This document shows, piece by piece, positions 1-8,385 of a DNA stretch of 36,503 bases. Position 1 is the first letter of the stretch. Each line of letters starts with the position of its first letter. The DNA lies in assembly GCA_023264765.1 (NCBI GenBank), contig JAHFVC010000001.1:46174-82676 (forward strand). Reading direction: 5' to 3'. The position numbers were made by a program, and so were the translations under genes. Source of the DNA: Mycobacterium sp. (GTDB taxonomy: Bacteria > Actinomycetota > Actinomycetes > Mycobacteriales > Mycobacteriaceae). The notes beneath the pieces were generated by a model. It ran no database searches, had not been told where the DNA came from, and saw only the letters and a list, made by a program, of their open reading frames with translations.

Positions 1-382
1 ATTTGAGCACGATGTGACAGAACTGATGGGTGGTGGCGATGGTCGCCGCGTCGAATCCGGCCAGGGCGTCCTGCAGGCGCAGGCGGCGGGCGTGGCGGTC
101 GGTGGTGCCCAGATGCCGTTCCAGTTCGTTGGCGGCCCGTGTCGGGTCGTCGAGGGCGGTCAGCGCATGGGAGATCTGGGCGCGTACCCGTTCGCGCAGT
201 TCCTGGCTTGCCGACCGGCTGAACGTGATCAGCAGCATCTCGTCGAGCTTGGCGACACCTTCGGCCACCATCCGGGTGACCAGGCCGGCCAGTGCGAACG
301 TCTTCCCGGTACCGGCACTGGCCTCCAGCACCGTCGTCGACAGCGGAGCGGGAAGCGGGCCGAGCAGATCGAAAGTCTTCAC
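1..382 (-). CDS. recB: RecB, exonuclease V beta subunit (N-terminal part, cut by window edge)
   Basis: The first 127 codons are visible; the rest lies outside the left edge. RecB is the 3'-5' helicase and nuclease subunit of RecBCD, which acts on double-strand DNA ends. The start is GTG at 382. It overlaps the recC stop in a GTGA arrangement, which implies translational coupling. The Walker A motif EASAGTGKT is at residues 20-28, preceded by the family-typical MKTFDLLGPLPAPLSTTVL. Further on, LLITFSRSASQELRERV (about residues 50-66) matches helicase motif Ia of UvrD/RecB proteins. Known from mycobacteria: RecBCD there mainly serves single-strand annealing repair while AdnAB resects ends. The assignment is firm although truncated. 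Confidence 0.95.
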   Translation of the reverse strand, partial: MKTFDLLGPLPAPLSTTVLEASAGTGKTFALAGLVTRMVAEGVAKLDEMLLITFSRSASQELRERVRAQISHALTALDDPTRAANELERHLGTTDRHARRLRLQDALAGFDAATIATTHQFCHIVLK

Positions 383-3300
383 TGTGAACCACTTTCGGCT
401 CGCAACAGCGGCACCCACAGGCGTTGTGCGAAGTCGTCGAGACCGGCCAGGTCGCTGAGCCGGGCGCCCCGGCCCCACACCCGTTCGATGGCCTTGTCCT
501 CGGATTCGTTTCGCCAGCGGTAATTGGCCGACTGCTCGGGGTCGTCACCGGCTTCGCGTGCGGCCGCCCACGCGTACGACGTCTTCACCGGAAGCGGCAG
601 GGGGATGCGGCGGCCTTCGTCGTAGAGTGCGACCAGTTCACGCAGTACCGGCAACGCCGACGCCGGGGCCTCGAGGGTCTGCACACGAGGAGTCGTACCG
701 CGTCGGGGCCGTCCGATGCACGTCGCCGCCCACGCTCGGGTGCCGTTCTGAGCGCCCAACGCCAGCAACGGGATCCATGCCTTGAGCAGATGCTTGCCGT
801 CGAGTTTGGAGTACGTCACCGCCGACAGCCGGTTCCCGAACACCGGAGTCACCGTTCCTGTCAGGTGCCGGCCCGGTTCCAGTTCGATGTCCACGTCGAG
901 CGCCGCAGCCTCGACGTCTCGGTGGCGTAACGCCTCGGTCGCCAGCAGAGCGGCCTGGTCCCGGATCTCGATGGCGCGTCGCCAGCCCAGCCGGCCCGGT
1001 GGCAGGGTGCCGCGGCGCCATTCGGCCTGTTGAGCATCCTGCGGTGTCAGGCCGGCGATGATGTCGGCGAGCATGCGGTCACCGACGGTCCACTCTTCGA
1101 GCGCGTCGATGTCCACCGGCATCTCGTCGGAGACCCCGTCGACGTCCCATGGCAACGTGTAATCCAGGGCACGGAAGTAACCCTTGACCGGATCATTGAA
1201 GAACCGGACCAGTTCGGCCAGTTCGACATCGGCGACCGCCGGGGTTGGCAATGGTCCGGAGACGAAGAGCGGCCGAGGTTCGCGGTGCCCCGAGATGGCC
1301 CGAGCTGCCGTCAGCGCCGTCGGGTCGAAGGTGAACGGCCGTCCGGTCCGGTCCGGTTCGACATTGCGGATATCGAAGGGCTGCAACGGATGTCTGGTGA
1401 CCACCGAGACCTCTCCTTCGCAGGTGATGGTCAGGGTGTCGAGCAATTCGGCGACCGGCACCGCCGGTGGGCGGATCTGCCCGGTGTACTCGTTGGCGCC
1501 GGTGTAGGTGATGACGAGTGTCTCGGTGGCCGCGCCGATCGCATCCAGAAGCAATTGCCGGTCCTCGGAGCGGATGTCGCGTTCCCCGGTCATCGGGTCG
1601 CGGGCCAGGATGTCGTCGCCGTCTACGGCGCTGAGCCGGGGGAACACCCCGTCGTCGAGGCCCACCAGGCACACCACCCGGTGCGGCACCGACCGCATGG
1701 GCACCATGGTGCACACCGTCAGGGTGCCGCTGCGGAAGTTGGCACGGGTGGGACGGCCGGCCAGGCGCCGGTCCAGCAGGGCGCGAACATCACTGAGTCG
1801 CAACGACGTCCGGGACGCTTCCGGGCCCTCGAGCAGAGCGGCGAATTCCTGCTGCGCCTGGGCGCGCGGCCACTCCTCGTCGTCGTGGGCCAGTGCGTCG
1901 AGACCGGTCGTCAATGCCTGCAGCCACTCGCCCAGCGGTCGGGTGCCGCGCAGCGCGGCGATGGTCTGGTGCAGTCGGTCGACGAATTCCGCGAACCGGC
2001 CCGCCAGTTCGACCCGGTTGCTGCTGACATCGTCCAGCGGCAGCGTGGTATCCAGCCAGGTGCGCGAATCGTCCGACAATGCCACGCCGGCCAGTACCCG
2101 GTCGATGCCGAAACGCCACGTGTTGTGCAGGAAGTCGACGCCATACGGCGTGCGATGCTCCTTGTCGAAACCCCAGCGGATGTTGGCTTCCCGGACCCAG
2201 GCGGTGACGGCGTCGAGGTCGTCGTCGGTGAACGAGAACCGGGCGCGCACGGGTGCGGATGAGGCGAGGTTGAGTACCTCACTCGCGGTGGCACGGCCGC
2301 CGGCCAGCGTCAGCAGTTGCGCCACCACCGCGAGCAGCGGATTGGTCTGCACCAGCGCGCGGTCGGCCAATCGCACGCGCAGCCGATGCGCCGGGTGGGC
2401 TCCGTGCACCACTTCGCCGAGCCCGAAGCCCGCCGAGATCAGCGGTGCGAAGGTCTCGATGTCGGGGCACATCACCAGGATGTCTCGGGGTTCCAGGGTG
2501 GTGTCGTCGGCGAGCAGGCCCAGCAGGACTTCGCGCAGGACGTCGACCTGGCGAGCCGGCCCGTGGCAGGCGTGTACCTGCACGGAGCGGTCGGTAAGCT
2601 GGTGCCGGCGTCCGGCGTGGCGGACCTGGTCGGCGGCGATGTCGGATTGTAGCCAGCCCAGCAGGGTGTCGGGATATGTTGCGGCGGGGAGGTATTCGTC
2701 GGTCGCGGCGGGAGGCAGGGCGCGTTGGAGCTCGCGCAGATCTCGGCCCAGGGTGGCCAGCAGCGGATGCCCGACGGCGCGATGGCTGGTGTCGTCGCGG
2801 CGCGGGATCCGCTTCCGGTGGGCCGAGAGCGAGTGCCACATGTGGTCACTGGCGTGGGGGAGCCACACATGCAGATCGTGGTGGGTGGACAGGGCGTCGA
2901 GCAGTTCGACCTCGGTGGCGGGCAGCCGGGTGTGGCCGAACAGTGACAGCCGCTGCGGTAGTCCGTCCGATGGTGCTTCCCTCAGCCGTGCAACGGTTTT
3001 CGCGTGCCGCAGGTGAGGGGCATCGGTGTCCATCCTGGCGAGCAGAGCCTGCCACAGCGGTTGTTGCCACGCCAGGTCGGTATCGATGGCGGTCCAGTCG
3101 ATGAGCAGTTCGGGGCGTTGGCGGGCGTAGGACGCGAACAGGCCCGCCAGTCTGCGGGCCACCGCGTAGCGGCGCCCCTGTCGTAACTCCCGTTCGTCTC
3201 CGGTTTCAGTGTGGCCCAGGTGGGCGGCGAGGGTGGCGCACCACGGCTGGTCGAGGTTCGCGTCGATGGTGGCCAGCAGCGGCCACGCCAGCGCGTCGGG

Positions 3301-3546
3301 CGACCATGGGTCGTCGTGGGTGGTGCCGGTGAGTTCCGCGATCAGCGAACGGGGATTGGCGAAGTCGACACCCGCGCATACGCCCAGCTGGTCTGACAGG
3401 CGCTGACTGAGCCAGCGTTCGACACCTTTGGCGGGGACCAGCACCAGCTCCTTGGCGAACGGGTCGGGAAGCGGGTCGGCAAGGAGTGCGCCCAGACCGT
3501 CGGCGAGCAGATCGGTGCGCTCGGCGCGGTGCAGGTGCAGGGCCAT
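379..3546 (-). CDS. recC: RecC, exonuclease V gamma subunit
   Basis: This 1055-residue protein is the Chi-recognition and scaffold subunit of RecBCD. The N-terminus MALHLHRAERTDLLADGLG is the usual mycobacterial RecC start, so ATG at 3546 is preferred over a possible ATG 18 bases upstream. Helicase-like remnants fit RecC: GVERWLSQRLSDQLGVCAGVDF near residues 40-65, then the conserved DILVMCPDIETFAPLI and RVRLADRALVQTNPLL (about 340-400). PMRSVPHRVVCLVGLDDGVFPR (about 620) is typical of the RecC core. Length agrees with mycobacterial RecC, and the stop overlaps recB by four bases. The upstream neighbour is the crotonase gene, 65 bases away on the same strand. Confidence 0.96.
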   Translation of the reverse strand: MALHLHRAERTDLLADGLGALLADPLPDPFAKELVLVPAKGVERWLSQRLSDQLGVCAGVDFANPRSLIAELTGTTHDDPWSPDALAWPLLATIDANLDQPWCATLAAHLGHTETGDERELRQGRRYAVARRLAGLFASYARQRPELLIDWTAIDTDLAWQQPLWQALLARMDTDAPHLRHAKTVARLREAPSDGLPQRLSLFGHTRLPATEVELLDALSTHHDLHVWLPHASDHMWHSLSAHRKRIPRRDDTSHRAVGHPLLATLGRDLRELQRALPPAATDEYLPAATYPDTLLGWLQSDIAADQVRHAGRRHQLTDRSVQVHACHGPARQVDVLREVLLGLLADDTTLEPRDILVMCPDIETFAPLISAGFGLGEVVHGAHPAHRLRVRLADRALVQTNPLLAVVAQLLTLAGGRATASEVLNLASSAPVRARFSFTDDDLDAVTAWVREANIRWGFDKEHRTPYGVDFLHNTWRFGIDRVLAGVALSDDSRTWLDTTLPLDDVSSNRVELAGRFAEFVDRLHQTIAALRGTRPLGEWLQALTTGLDALAHDDEEWPRAQAQQEFAALLEGPEASRTSLRLSDVRALLDRRLAGRPTRANFRSGTLTVCTMVPMRSVPHRVVCLVGLDDGVFPRLSAVDGDDILARDPMTGERDIRSEDRQLLLDAIGAATETLVITYTGANEYTGQIRPPAVPVAELLDTLTITCEGEVSVVTRHPLQPFDIRNVEPDRTGRPFTFDPTALTAARAISGHREPRPLFVSGPLPTPAVADVELAELVRFFNDPVKGYFRALDYTLPWDVDGVSDEMPVDIDALEEWTVGDRMLADIIAGLTPQDAQQAEWRRGTLPPGRLGWRRAIEIRDQAALLATEALRHRDVEAAALDVDIELEPGRHLTGTVTPVFGNRLSAVTYSKLDGKHLLKAWIPLLALGAQNGTRAWAATCIGRPRRGTTPRVQTLEAPASALPVLRELVALYDEGRRIPLPLPVKTSYAWAAAREAGDDPEQSANYRWRNESEDKAIERVWGRGARLSDLAGLDDFAQRLWVPLLRAESGSQ

Positions 3547-3611
3547 CGAAATCACCATAGCCACTTGTCGACATGGGCCGGGGCAGGTATGCGAGTGCCC
3601 GCCCCCGCGGG

Positions 3612-4331
3612 CTACTGCACCGTGAGGGCGAATTCCTCGGCCAGGCCGTCGATTCCCGCGCGGATCGCCTCGATGGCCGACGCGCGCGCCTTGAGCTTGC
3701 TGGCCAGGTGGGCCTTCAGGTGCAGCGTCGCGGCGTATTCGGCGGCCACGGCCTGGGCACGGGCCAGCACCTCGTCGCGTTCGACGGTCTCGTCCAGCCA
3801 GCCGCCCGTGATCGCCTCATCGCCGGTGAACGTCGCCGCCACCGACACCGCCCGCGAGAATGCCGCCCGGGTCAGCCGCATTCGCATGATCTCGATGGCC
3901 GCGATCGGCAACGTCATCCCGATGGCCACCTCGTTGGCCTGGCAGCGGGTCTTGTCCGAACCGACCCGGTGATCGCCGCTGAGAAGCAGGAACGATCCCA
4001 TCGCGATGGCGTGCCCGGTGGCGGCGATCACGACCGGTGCGGGGAAACTCAAGGTGCGCACCGCCAGTTCGAATCCGGCGGTCAGCATGCCCAGACCGGC
4101 GGCGGCATCACCGGAGGCGAAGACACTGAGCTCGAACCCGCCGCTGAGCACCCGCGAATTGCCGCCCAGCACCACGGCTTTCACGGTGCCCGCGGCGATA
4201 TCGGACTCCGCCTGGTCCAGCGCCCCGTTGATGTAGGCCAGCATGGCGGGGGACAGTGCGTTGACCTTGCCGTCGTCGAGCGTGATCGTCGCGACGGATT
4301 CGTTCACCGAGTAGCTCACCGGGCTCGTCAT
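3612..4331 (-). CDS. echA3: Crotonase-family protein, EchA3-like
   Basis: A 239-residue protein of the enoyl-CoA hydratase/isomerase superfamily, and the counterpart by position and sequence feel of M. tuberculosis EchA3. The start MTSPVSYSVNE at 4331 is chosen because the family begins about here; codons upstream have no family match. The crotonase fold is visible in VNALSPAML, in the oxyanion-hole segment NSRVLSGGFELSVF, and in GHAIAMGSFLLLSGDHRV followed by QANEVAIGM. Of the two glutamates that activate water in classical hydratases, the first (in GGGCEL of canonical enzymes) is replaced by Phe in GSFLLL. The second (NEV) is kept. Classical syn-hydration is therefore doubtful, and an isomerase or thioesterase-like role is possible. 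It lies between a membrane protein gene and recC on the same strand. Confidence 0.85.
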   Translation of the reverse strand: MTSPVSYSVNESVATITLDDGKVNALSPAMLAYINGALDQAESDIAAGTVKAVVLGGNSRVLSGGFELSVFASGDAAAGLGMLTAGFELAVRTLSFPAPVVIAATGHAIAMGSFLLLSGDHRVGSDKTRCQANEVAIGMTLPIAAIEIMRMRLTRAAFSRAVSVAATFTGDEAITGGWLDETVERDEVLARAQAVAAEYAATLHLKAHLASKLKARASAIEAIRAGIDGLAEEFALTVQ

Positions 4332-4342
4332 AGCTGCGGATG

Positions 4343-5185
4343 TTACGGAGCGTGGTTGCGAATTTTGATGGCGGGGCTCGAATGATGCCTGCCCGCCGGG
4401 CGCTTCTCCTCGATCCACGGGAAGTCGAGCTCGGTGGTCTCGTCGACCTGACGCGTGCGCCAGCGGTCCTGCGTCTCGCGCACCGCGCGGTTCATCCGGT
4501 CGATCTCGGCGCGGAACACGTCGGGACGGGTTTCCTTGGACGCGTAGTGGAAGTAGGTGAGCATGCTGCGCAGCAGCTCCAACTTCTGCTTCTCCCGCTT
4601 GGCCAGATCATGGGTGAGCATCAGGTCCAGGCGCTGGACCGGCTGCAGGGTTTCCCAGTCCAGCACCACCTCGGCGTCGAAGTCCCGGCGCTTGCCCTTC
4701 GCGCTCTTCGGTCGATCGCGATAGGTCAGGGTGCCGTCGAACCGGGAGGCGATCTCGCCGCCGAGTTGTTCGCGGCTGATGGCCGAGTCCCATACAGTTC
4801 GCCATTCCTGCCCGGGTGCGAGTTGCTTCAGTTCGCTGGGAAGTGGAAGGAGGGCAACTTCGGGTGGCCCGTCGTCATAGGCCTCCTCGTACCGGCCGAC
4901 CGTCAGCGGAGTGGGGAAGGTGAATTCGACGTCGTATGCGGCCGACTTGCCGAAATTGCGCACCACGAGCTCGATGACATGCCAGTCGGTGGCATTGGGC
5001 TCCATGTACATCACTACGTGGGGCCGCAGTTCATCGTGCTTGAGCTGCCGATTCCGTTTGATCACGCGTGCGAGGAAGATGAGTGCGAGGACCGCGAGCA
5101 GCAGCCCCGCCCAGGCGGCGATCGTTAGCCAGGCGCCAGACCCGAGACCTACCAGATCGGTCCATCGCTCACGAAACCACTGCAC
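4343..5185 (-). CDS. Single-pass membrane protein of unknown function
   Basis: A 280-residue protein with no function I recognise. The GTG start at 5185 gives MQWFRERWTDLVGLGS, then one hydrophobic segment (about residues 18-42, ending FLARVIKRNRQ) and a long soluble region. The positive charges after the helix suggest N-out/C-in topology, with the bulk in the cytoplasm. The soluble part begins with a beta-rich domain (HVVMYMEPNATDWHVIELVV, then RNFGKSAAYDVEFTF) that resembles the Ig-like modules of small mycobacterial membrane proteins. It ends with a charged helical tail rich in Arg, Glu and Lys. The same place in M. tuberculosis (between echA3 and gloB) holds a hypothetical gene of similar size. 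The gap to the crotonase gene is 11 bases, so the two probably share a transcript. Confidence 0.8.
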   Translation of the reverse strand: MQWFRERWTDLVGLGSGAWLTIAAWAGLLLAVLALIFLARVIKRNRQLKHDELRPHVVMYMEPNATDWHVIELVVRNFGKSAAYDVEFTFPTPLTVGRYEEAYDDGPPEVALLPLPSELKQLAPGQEWRTVWDSAISREQLGGEIASRFDGTLTYRDRPKSAKGKRRDFDAEVVLDWETLQPVQRLDLMLTHDLAKREKQKLELLRSMLTYFHYASKETRPDVFRAEIDRMNRAVRETQDRWRTRQVDETTELDFPWIEEKRPAGRHHSSPAIKIRNHAP

Positions 5186-5267
5186 AGCGCCCCCACCCGT
5201 TCGTCCGATTGCGCTCTGGACAGTAGCGCTTCGCCAAGTGTCGCGTAAACCGCAACGTTCGGCATTG

Positions 5268-6143
5268 CTAGCTGGCTGTGGCGAGGGCCGGTACGGTCAG
5301 CGGGCGTTGCGGTTCGGCCTGGACCAGCCGTTCGGCGCGGGCCAGCCAGTCGGTGTCGGTCCACACCACCTCGGCGGGCAGTCTGCGCCAATAGTTGGGG
5401 TGGGTGCGCAGATGCATCTCGACACTGGCGTGCACGTTCGCGGCGACGGGCAACCGGCGCACGCCACGTGCGCGGGGCTCGCGGCGTGGCGCTGGATGTG
5501 CGGCCGGTTCGGTACGCACCTTCAGGCCCGCCCCGATGGCGCCGTCGAGGACCCAATCCAGGGTCAGGGCGTCGCTGATGACACTGCGATGGGTACCGCG
5601 GAACCACACTTCCTCGACGCCGTCGACCCGCTGGAACTGGGGCCCACCATCGATGGCCAGGGCATGGCGGCCCGCCATGACCTCGACGGATCCGGCAGTC
5701 CCTGACGTCCTGGTGGCATCCCACAAGCCGAGGAACCGTACGGGAACCGCGACATCGGTGTACGCGGTCAGCCCGGCGGCGACGGCGCCGATGTCCTGCC
5801 AATCCTGACCGGAGCGCGGCGTCCTCGACACGGCGTAGGTGGCAAGCATGTAGTCGATGAGTTCGCCGTCGAGCACCCCGATGGTGCCGAGCAGCCGGCT
5901 CAGCGCCTGCGCGCACGCCCCGCCCCGGCCGGCGCCGAACACGAAGATCTCGTCACCGGGACGCCAGTACGTCACCAGATGCCGGTAGCCCGCGGTGATT
6001 GCGGTCCTGGCCTCGTCGGGCGCGGCTCGGCGGCGCTGCGGGACGTCGTAGGACCAGGTCAGTTGGGTGCCGTCGAGAAGGCTCGATAGTTCGGCGGCAT
6101 TGGAATGCCCGTCTTGGCCGAAGCAGAGCACGATGTTCGTCAC
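5268..6143 (-). CDS. DUF2235-family alpha/beta-hydrolase-like protein, apparently catalytically dead
   Basis: A 291-residue protein recognisable as DUF2235, the family of T6SS phospholipase Tle1 and related cytosolic hydrolases. Matches are TNIVLCF at the start, YRHLVTYWRPGDEIFVFG (residues 53-70), PVRFLGLWDATRTSG, RHALAIDGGPQFQRV, EEVWFRGTHRSV and the tail VHASVEMHLR. The start is GTG at 6143: it follows a GGGGG ribosome site by five bases and puts TNIVLCF at the N-terminus as in relatives. In active members the nucleophile sits in FGFSRGA. Here it reads FGAGRGG, with Gly72 in place of Ser. The GxHxDVGGGY segment is shortened to GTHRSVISDAL, which loses the Asp and the glycines. No signal peptide is visible. 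A ligand-binding pseudoenzyme is the likely role. Confidence 0.75.
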   Translation of the reverse strand: MTNIVLCFGQDGHSNAAELSSLLDGTQLTWSYDVPQRRRAAPDEARTAITAGYRHLVTYWRPGDEIFVFGAGRGGACAQALSRLLGTIGVLDGELIDYMLATYAVSRTPRSGQDWQDIGAVAAGLTAYTDVAVPVRFLGLWDATRTSGTAGSVEVMAGRHALAIDGGPQFQRVDGVEEVWFRGTHRSVISDALTLDWVLDGAIGAGLKVRTEPAAHPAPRREPRARGVRRLPVAANVHASVEMHLRTHPNYWRRLPAEVVWTDTDWLARAERLVQAEPQRPLTVPALATAS

Positions 6144-6263
6144 AGCAACCCCCGACGGATGCAGCAAAAGCGAAACCAGCGAATGATCCATATCCGCCGC
6201 ATTTCGTTCCCAAGGCGACGAAATTCGGCCAATCAAAGCTAGCCTGCTACGAAATCAGTCGTC

Positions 6264-6283
6264 TGTCCGCCGTTTGGCGGACA
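6264..6283 (-). terminator. Perfect 8-bp hairpin downstream of the DUF4352 gene
   Basis: The arms TGTCCGCC and GGCGGACA form a perfect stem closed by a four-base loop. It lies 49 bases after the stop of the gene at 6332-7453 and upstream of the DUF2235 gene on the same strand. No U-tract follows, which is common for mycobacterial terminators. The same dyad could instead be an operator for the DUF2235 gene. Confidence 0.4.
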
Positions 6284-6309
6284 TGAGGCCATTCGCGGTA
6301 AACCTCGGC

Positions 6310-6324
6310 TCCCGCGATGCGGGA
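6310..6324 (-). terminator. Small hairpin just after the DUF4352 stop codon
   Basis: The arms TCCCGC and GCGGGA with a three-base loop begin eight bases after the stop codon. With the second hairpin at 6264-6283 they form a tandem pair that plausibly ends transcription of the DUF4352 gene. Confidence 0.35.
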
Positions 6325-6331
6325 CGCTCGG

Positions 6332-7453
6332 CTAACTCAAGTCGAGTACGGCGCCGGCGCTGGAGATGTCGCCGTGCACCTGGAGTGACTGGGGCACGCT
6401 CCCGGGCGGGACGTCGTAGGCGATGGACACCTCGACCGGCTCGTCGGGGTAGACCACCGTCGAGGTGCCGCCGAGATAGAACGTCGCCTCGGTGTCCGGG
6501 GTGTACGTCTGGCCGTCCGCGGTGAGGATCTGCTGATCGGCGATGAAGGTGGCGGGCGACTCGCCGCTGTTGGTCAGCGTCAGGTGTACGACGACGAATT
6601 CGCCGGTCGCAGTCTTGGACAGCAGGTCGTTGTCGGCCGCGGTGACGGTCGGCCCGATCTCGATGCCGTTCTGGGCGAACGTCACGTCCCCATCGACCGC
6701 TTCGCCGCCGGACGGCGTCGCGGTCGGCGAGGGCGAATCGGTCTCCGACGGCGTCGACTTCTCCGTGGCGGTCTCCGCCGACGACGAGCTGCTCTCGCTC
6801 GTCGAAGCGCCCGGCAAGCTCAGCTGGCTGGTGTCGGGCTTGTGGATGACCAGTGCGTACACCAGCGTGGCGATGAGCGCGATCAGCAGCACACCGACCC
6901 CGCCGAGATAACCCTTGACCAGGTTCCCGTTCCCGGTAGGTGCTGCGGCAGGCCGGAAAGGCTCGGCGAACGAGGATGCCTGCGGTTCGCCCCAGCCCGG
7001 CGTCGGCTCCGCCGGGGGCGGGGTGTACGTCGGGTAGGCCGTCGTGGGTTGTTCAGTGGGTTGTTCAGTGGGTTGTTCGGCCGGTTGTTCGGGCAGCTTG
7101 ACGACGGCGGTCTCCTGCTCGAGAGCCGAGGGCGCCGGCGCGGGAGCTTCGGACTCGGGTTCGGACTCGGGTTCGGTGGCCGGCTCTGCGGCCTGCGGTT
7201 CGGACGGCGAGACCCTGACCACAGATGTCGGCTGCTCGCTGGCCGCCTTTTCCCAGGACGGCATCTCCATGTCGCTCGGCCACGGCGGCAGTTCGGAGGG
7301 CCACGACCGCGGCTCCTGCGTCGGGGCCGGGGGCGGTGCGGGAGCTGCCGGTGGGGCCTGGTGCTCGGTCCACGCCGCGCCATCCCAATACCTTTGACCA
7401 CCCGTTCCGTCGGGGTCCGGGTACCAGCCGGCCGGGGTCGGCGGTGTCGTCAT
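6332..7453 (-). CDS. DUF2510-DUF4352 single-pass membrane protein
   Basis: A 373-residue protein with four parts. Residues 6-33 form a DUF2510 module (AGWYPDPDGTGGQRYWDGAAWTEH), the short Trp/Tyr motif typical of actinobacterial membrane proteins. Residues about 35-180 are a Pro/Glu/Thr-rich disordered linker with EQPT repeats. One transmembrane helix follows (about 188-208, GVGVLLIALIATLVYALVI). After a Ser/Thr-rich stalk, the C-terminal 130 residues are a beta-rich DUF4352 domain (FAQNGIEIGPTVTAADNDLL, later VVHLTLTNSGESPATFI), probably outside the membrane. The start has the ribosome site GGGAGGAAG. Function is unknown; the layout suggests a cell-envelope sensor or binding protein. Confidence 0.85.
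   Translation of the reverse strand: MTTPPTPAGWYPDPDGTGGQRYWDGAAWTEHQAPPAAPAPPPAPTQEPRSWPSELPPWPSDMEMPSWEKAASEQPTSVVRVSPSEPQAAEPATEPESEPESEAPAPAPSALEQETAVVKLPEQPAEQPTEQPTEQPTTAYPTYTPPPAEPTPGWGEPQASSFAEPFRPAAAPTGNGNLVKGYLGGVGVLLIALIATLVYALVIHKPDTSQLSLPGASTSESSSSSAETATEKSTPSETDSPSPTATPSGGEAVDGDVTFAQNGIEIGPTVTAADNDLLSKTATGEFVVVHLTLTNSGESPATFIADQQILTADGQTYTPDTEATFYLGGTSTVVYPDEPVEVSIAYDVPPGSVPQSLQVHGDISSAGAVLDLS
7046..7093. repeat. Four tandem copies of a 12-bp unit inside the DUF4352 gene
   Basis: The unit GGGTTGTTCAGT occurs twice exactly and then twice with one to three changes. On the coding strand it yields (E/A)QP(T/A) repeats in the proline-rich linker. A second short 12-bp duplication (GACTCGGGTTCG) lies about 60-85 bases further on and encodes the EPES repeat. 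Both are in frame, so copy-number change would only alter linker length. Confidence 0.8.
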
Positions 7454-7557
7454 CGCAGGGCTTCCTCCCTGTCACGCGCCGCAGGGACGCTGTGACCCCG
7501 CACGATAGCCCAGCCCGGTTGACGCCGCGAGACTTTTGCCTGCCCCGCGAACCGTGT

Positions 7558-8271
7558 TCAGCCGCCCATGAGCATGCGCCATTGGTCGAGATTGCTTGCC
7601 CGGTAAACGTAATTCGACTTCTTGACCGACGACAGGGGGGCGCTGGGATCGGCCGAATACCAGTGCCCGGGGAACACCGTCGGATCACCCGACAGCGCGG
7701 CCAGCGCCTGCAGGCTGCGGAACATCTCGTCGACGTCCCCGCCGGGGAAGTCGGTACGCCCGCAGCCCTCCAGGAACAGGGTGTCGCCGGCCACCAGCCG
7801 CCCGTCGAGCAGGAAGCATTGACTGCCCGGCGTGTGGCCCGGGGTGTGCAGCAACTCGATCTCGATGTCGCCGACGGCGACCGTGTCGCCGTGCTGATGC
7901 TGGGTGAGTTCACTGGCGGCGATGCCGGTGATGCGCGAAACCCAGTCGGCCTCATGGGCGTTGACGTGGACCGGCACGCTGACCCGCTCCAGGAGTTCGG
8001 CCAGGCCCTTGAGTTCGAACCCCATCATCGAGCCGCCGACGTGGTCGGGGTGGTGGTGCGACACCAGCACCCCAGACAGGTGCATGCCGTCGGCTTCCAG
8101 CGTGTCCACCAGGTCGCCGGCGGCGTACGCCGGGTCGACGACGACGGTGTCACCGGTCTCACGGTCACCGATCAGGTAGGCGAAGTTGCGCATCTGCTCG
8201 GCGATGGGATCGCCCGCGGCGAAGTCGCGGCCGGACAACAACTGACGGAAGTACAGGCGGTCTTCAGGCAT
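7558..8271 (-). CDS. gloB: Glyoxalase II / MBL-fold hydrolase
   Basis: A 237-residue metallo-beta-lactamase-fold hydrolase that probably releases acid from a thiol ester, which in mycobacteria would be a mycothiol conjugate. The metal motif HxHxDH is seen as H72, H74, D76 and H77 in VSHHHPDHVGG. Further ligands are H146 in HTPGHTPGS and D163 in VAGDTLF. VFPGHWYS near the C-terminus gives the last histidine. Length equals that of the M. tuberculosis protein at the same locus (Rv0634c, annotated glyoxalase II). A -10 box six bases before the ATG predicts a leaderless mRNA. Substrate is inferred, not shown. Confidence 0.85.
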   Translation of the reverse strand: MPEDRLYFRQLLSGRDFAAGDPIAEQMRNFAYLIGDRETGDTVVVDPAYAAGDLVDTLEADGMHLSGVLVSHHHPDHVGGSMMGFELKGLAELLERVSVPVHVNAHEADWVSRITGIAASELTQHQHGDTVAVGDIEIELLHTPGHTPGSQCFLLDGRLVAGDTLFLEGCGRTDFPGGDVDEMFRSLQALAALSGDPTVFPGHWYSADPSAPLSSVKKSNYVYRASNLDQWRMLMGG

Positions 8272-8277
8272 GGGGAC

Positions 8278-8283
8278 AGAGTA
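8278..8283 (-). promoter_or_regulatory. -10 box for leaderless gloB transcript
   Basis: On the minus strand TACTCT matches the mycobacterial TANNNT -10. Six bases separate it from the gloB ATG, so transcription would begin at the start codon. No ribosome site precedes the ATG, which agrees with leaderless translation. Confidence 0.5.
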
Positions 8284-8385
8284 GGGCTCGACCCTTGGGG
8301 ACAGATAACCGCAGGTCTAAAAACCGCATGTCAATGGGTGTTTAACAGCACACCGATAAAAGCTGCGTGGAAAATGCGGAATTAC

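Noticed and set aside
1508..3016. A 502-codon plus-strand open frame opposite recC
   Set aside because: Its translation is Ser/Arg-rich with no domain, and it is fully antisense to a clear RecC. High GC creates such frames.
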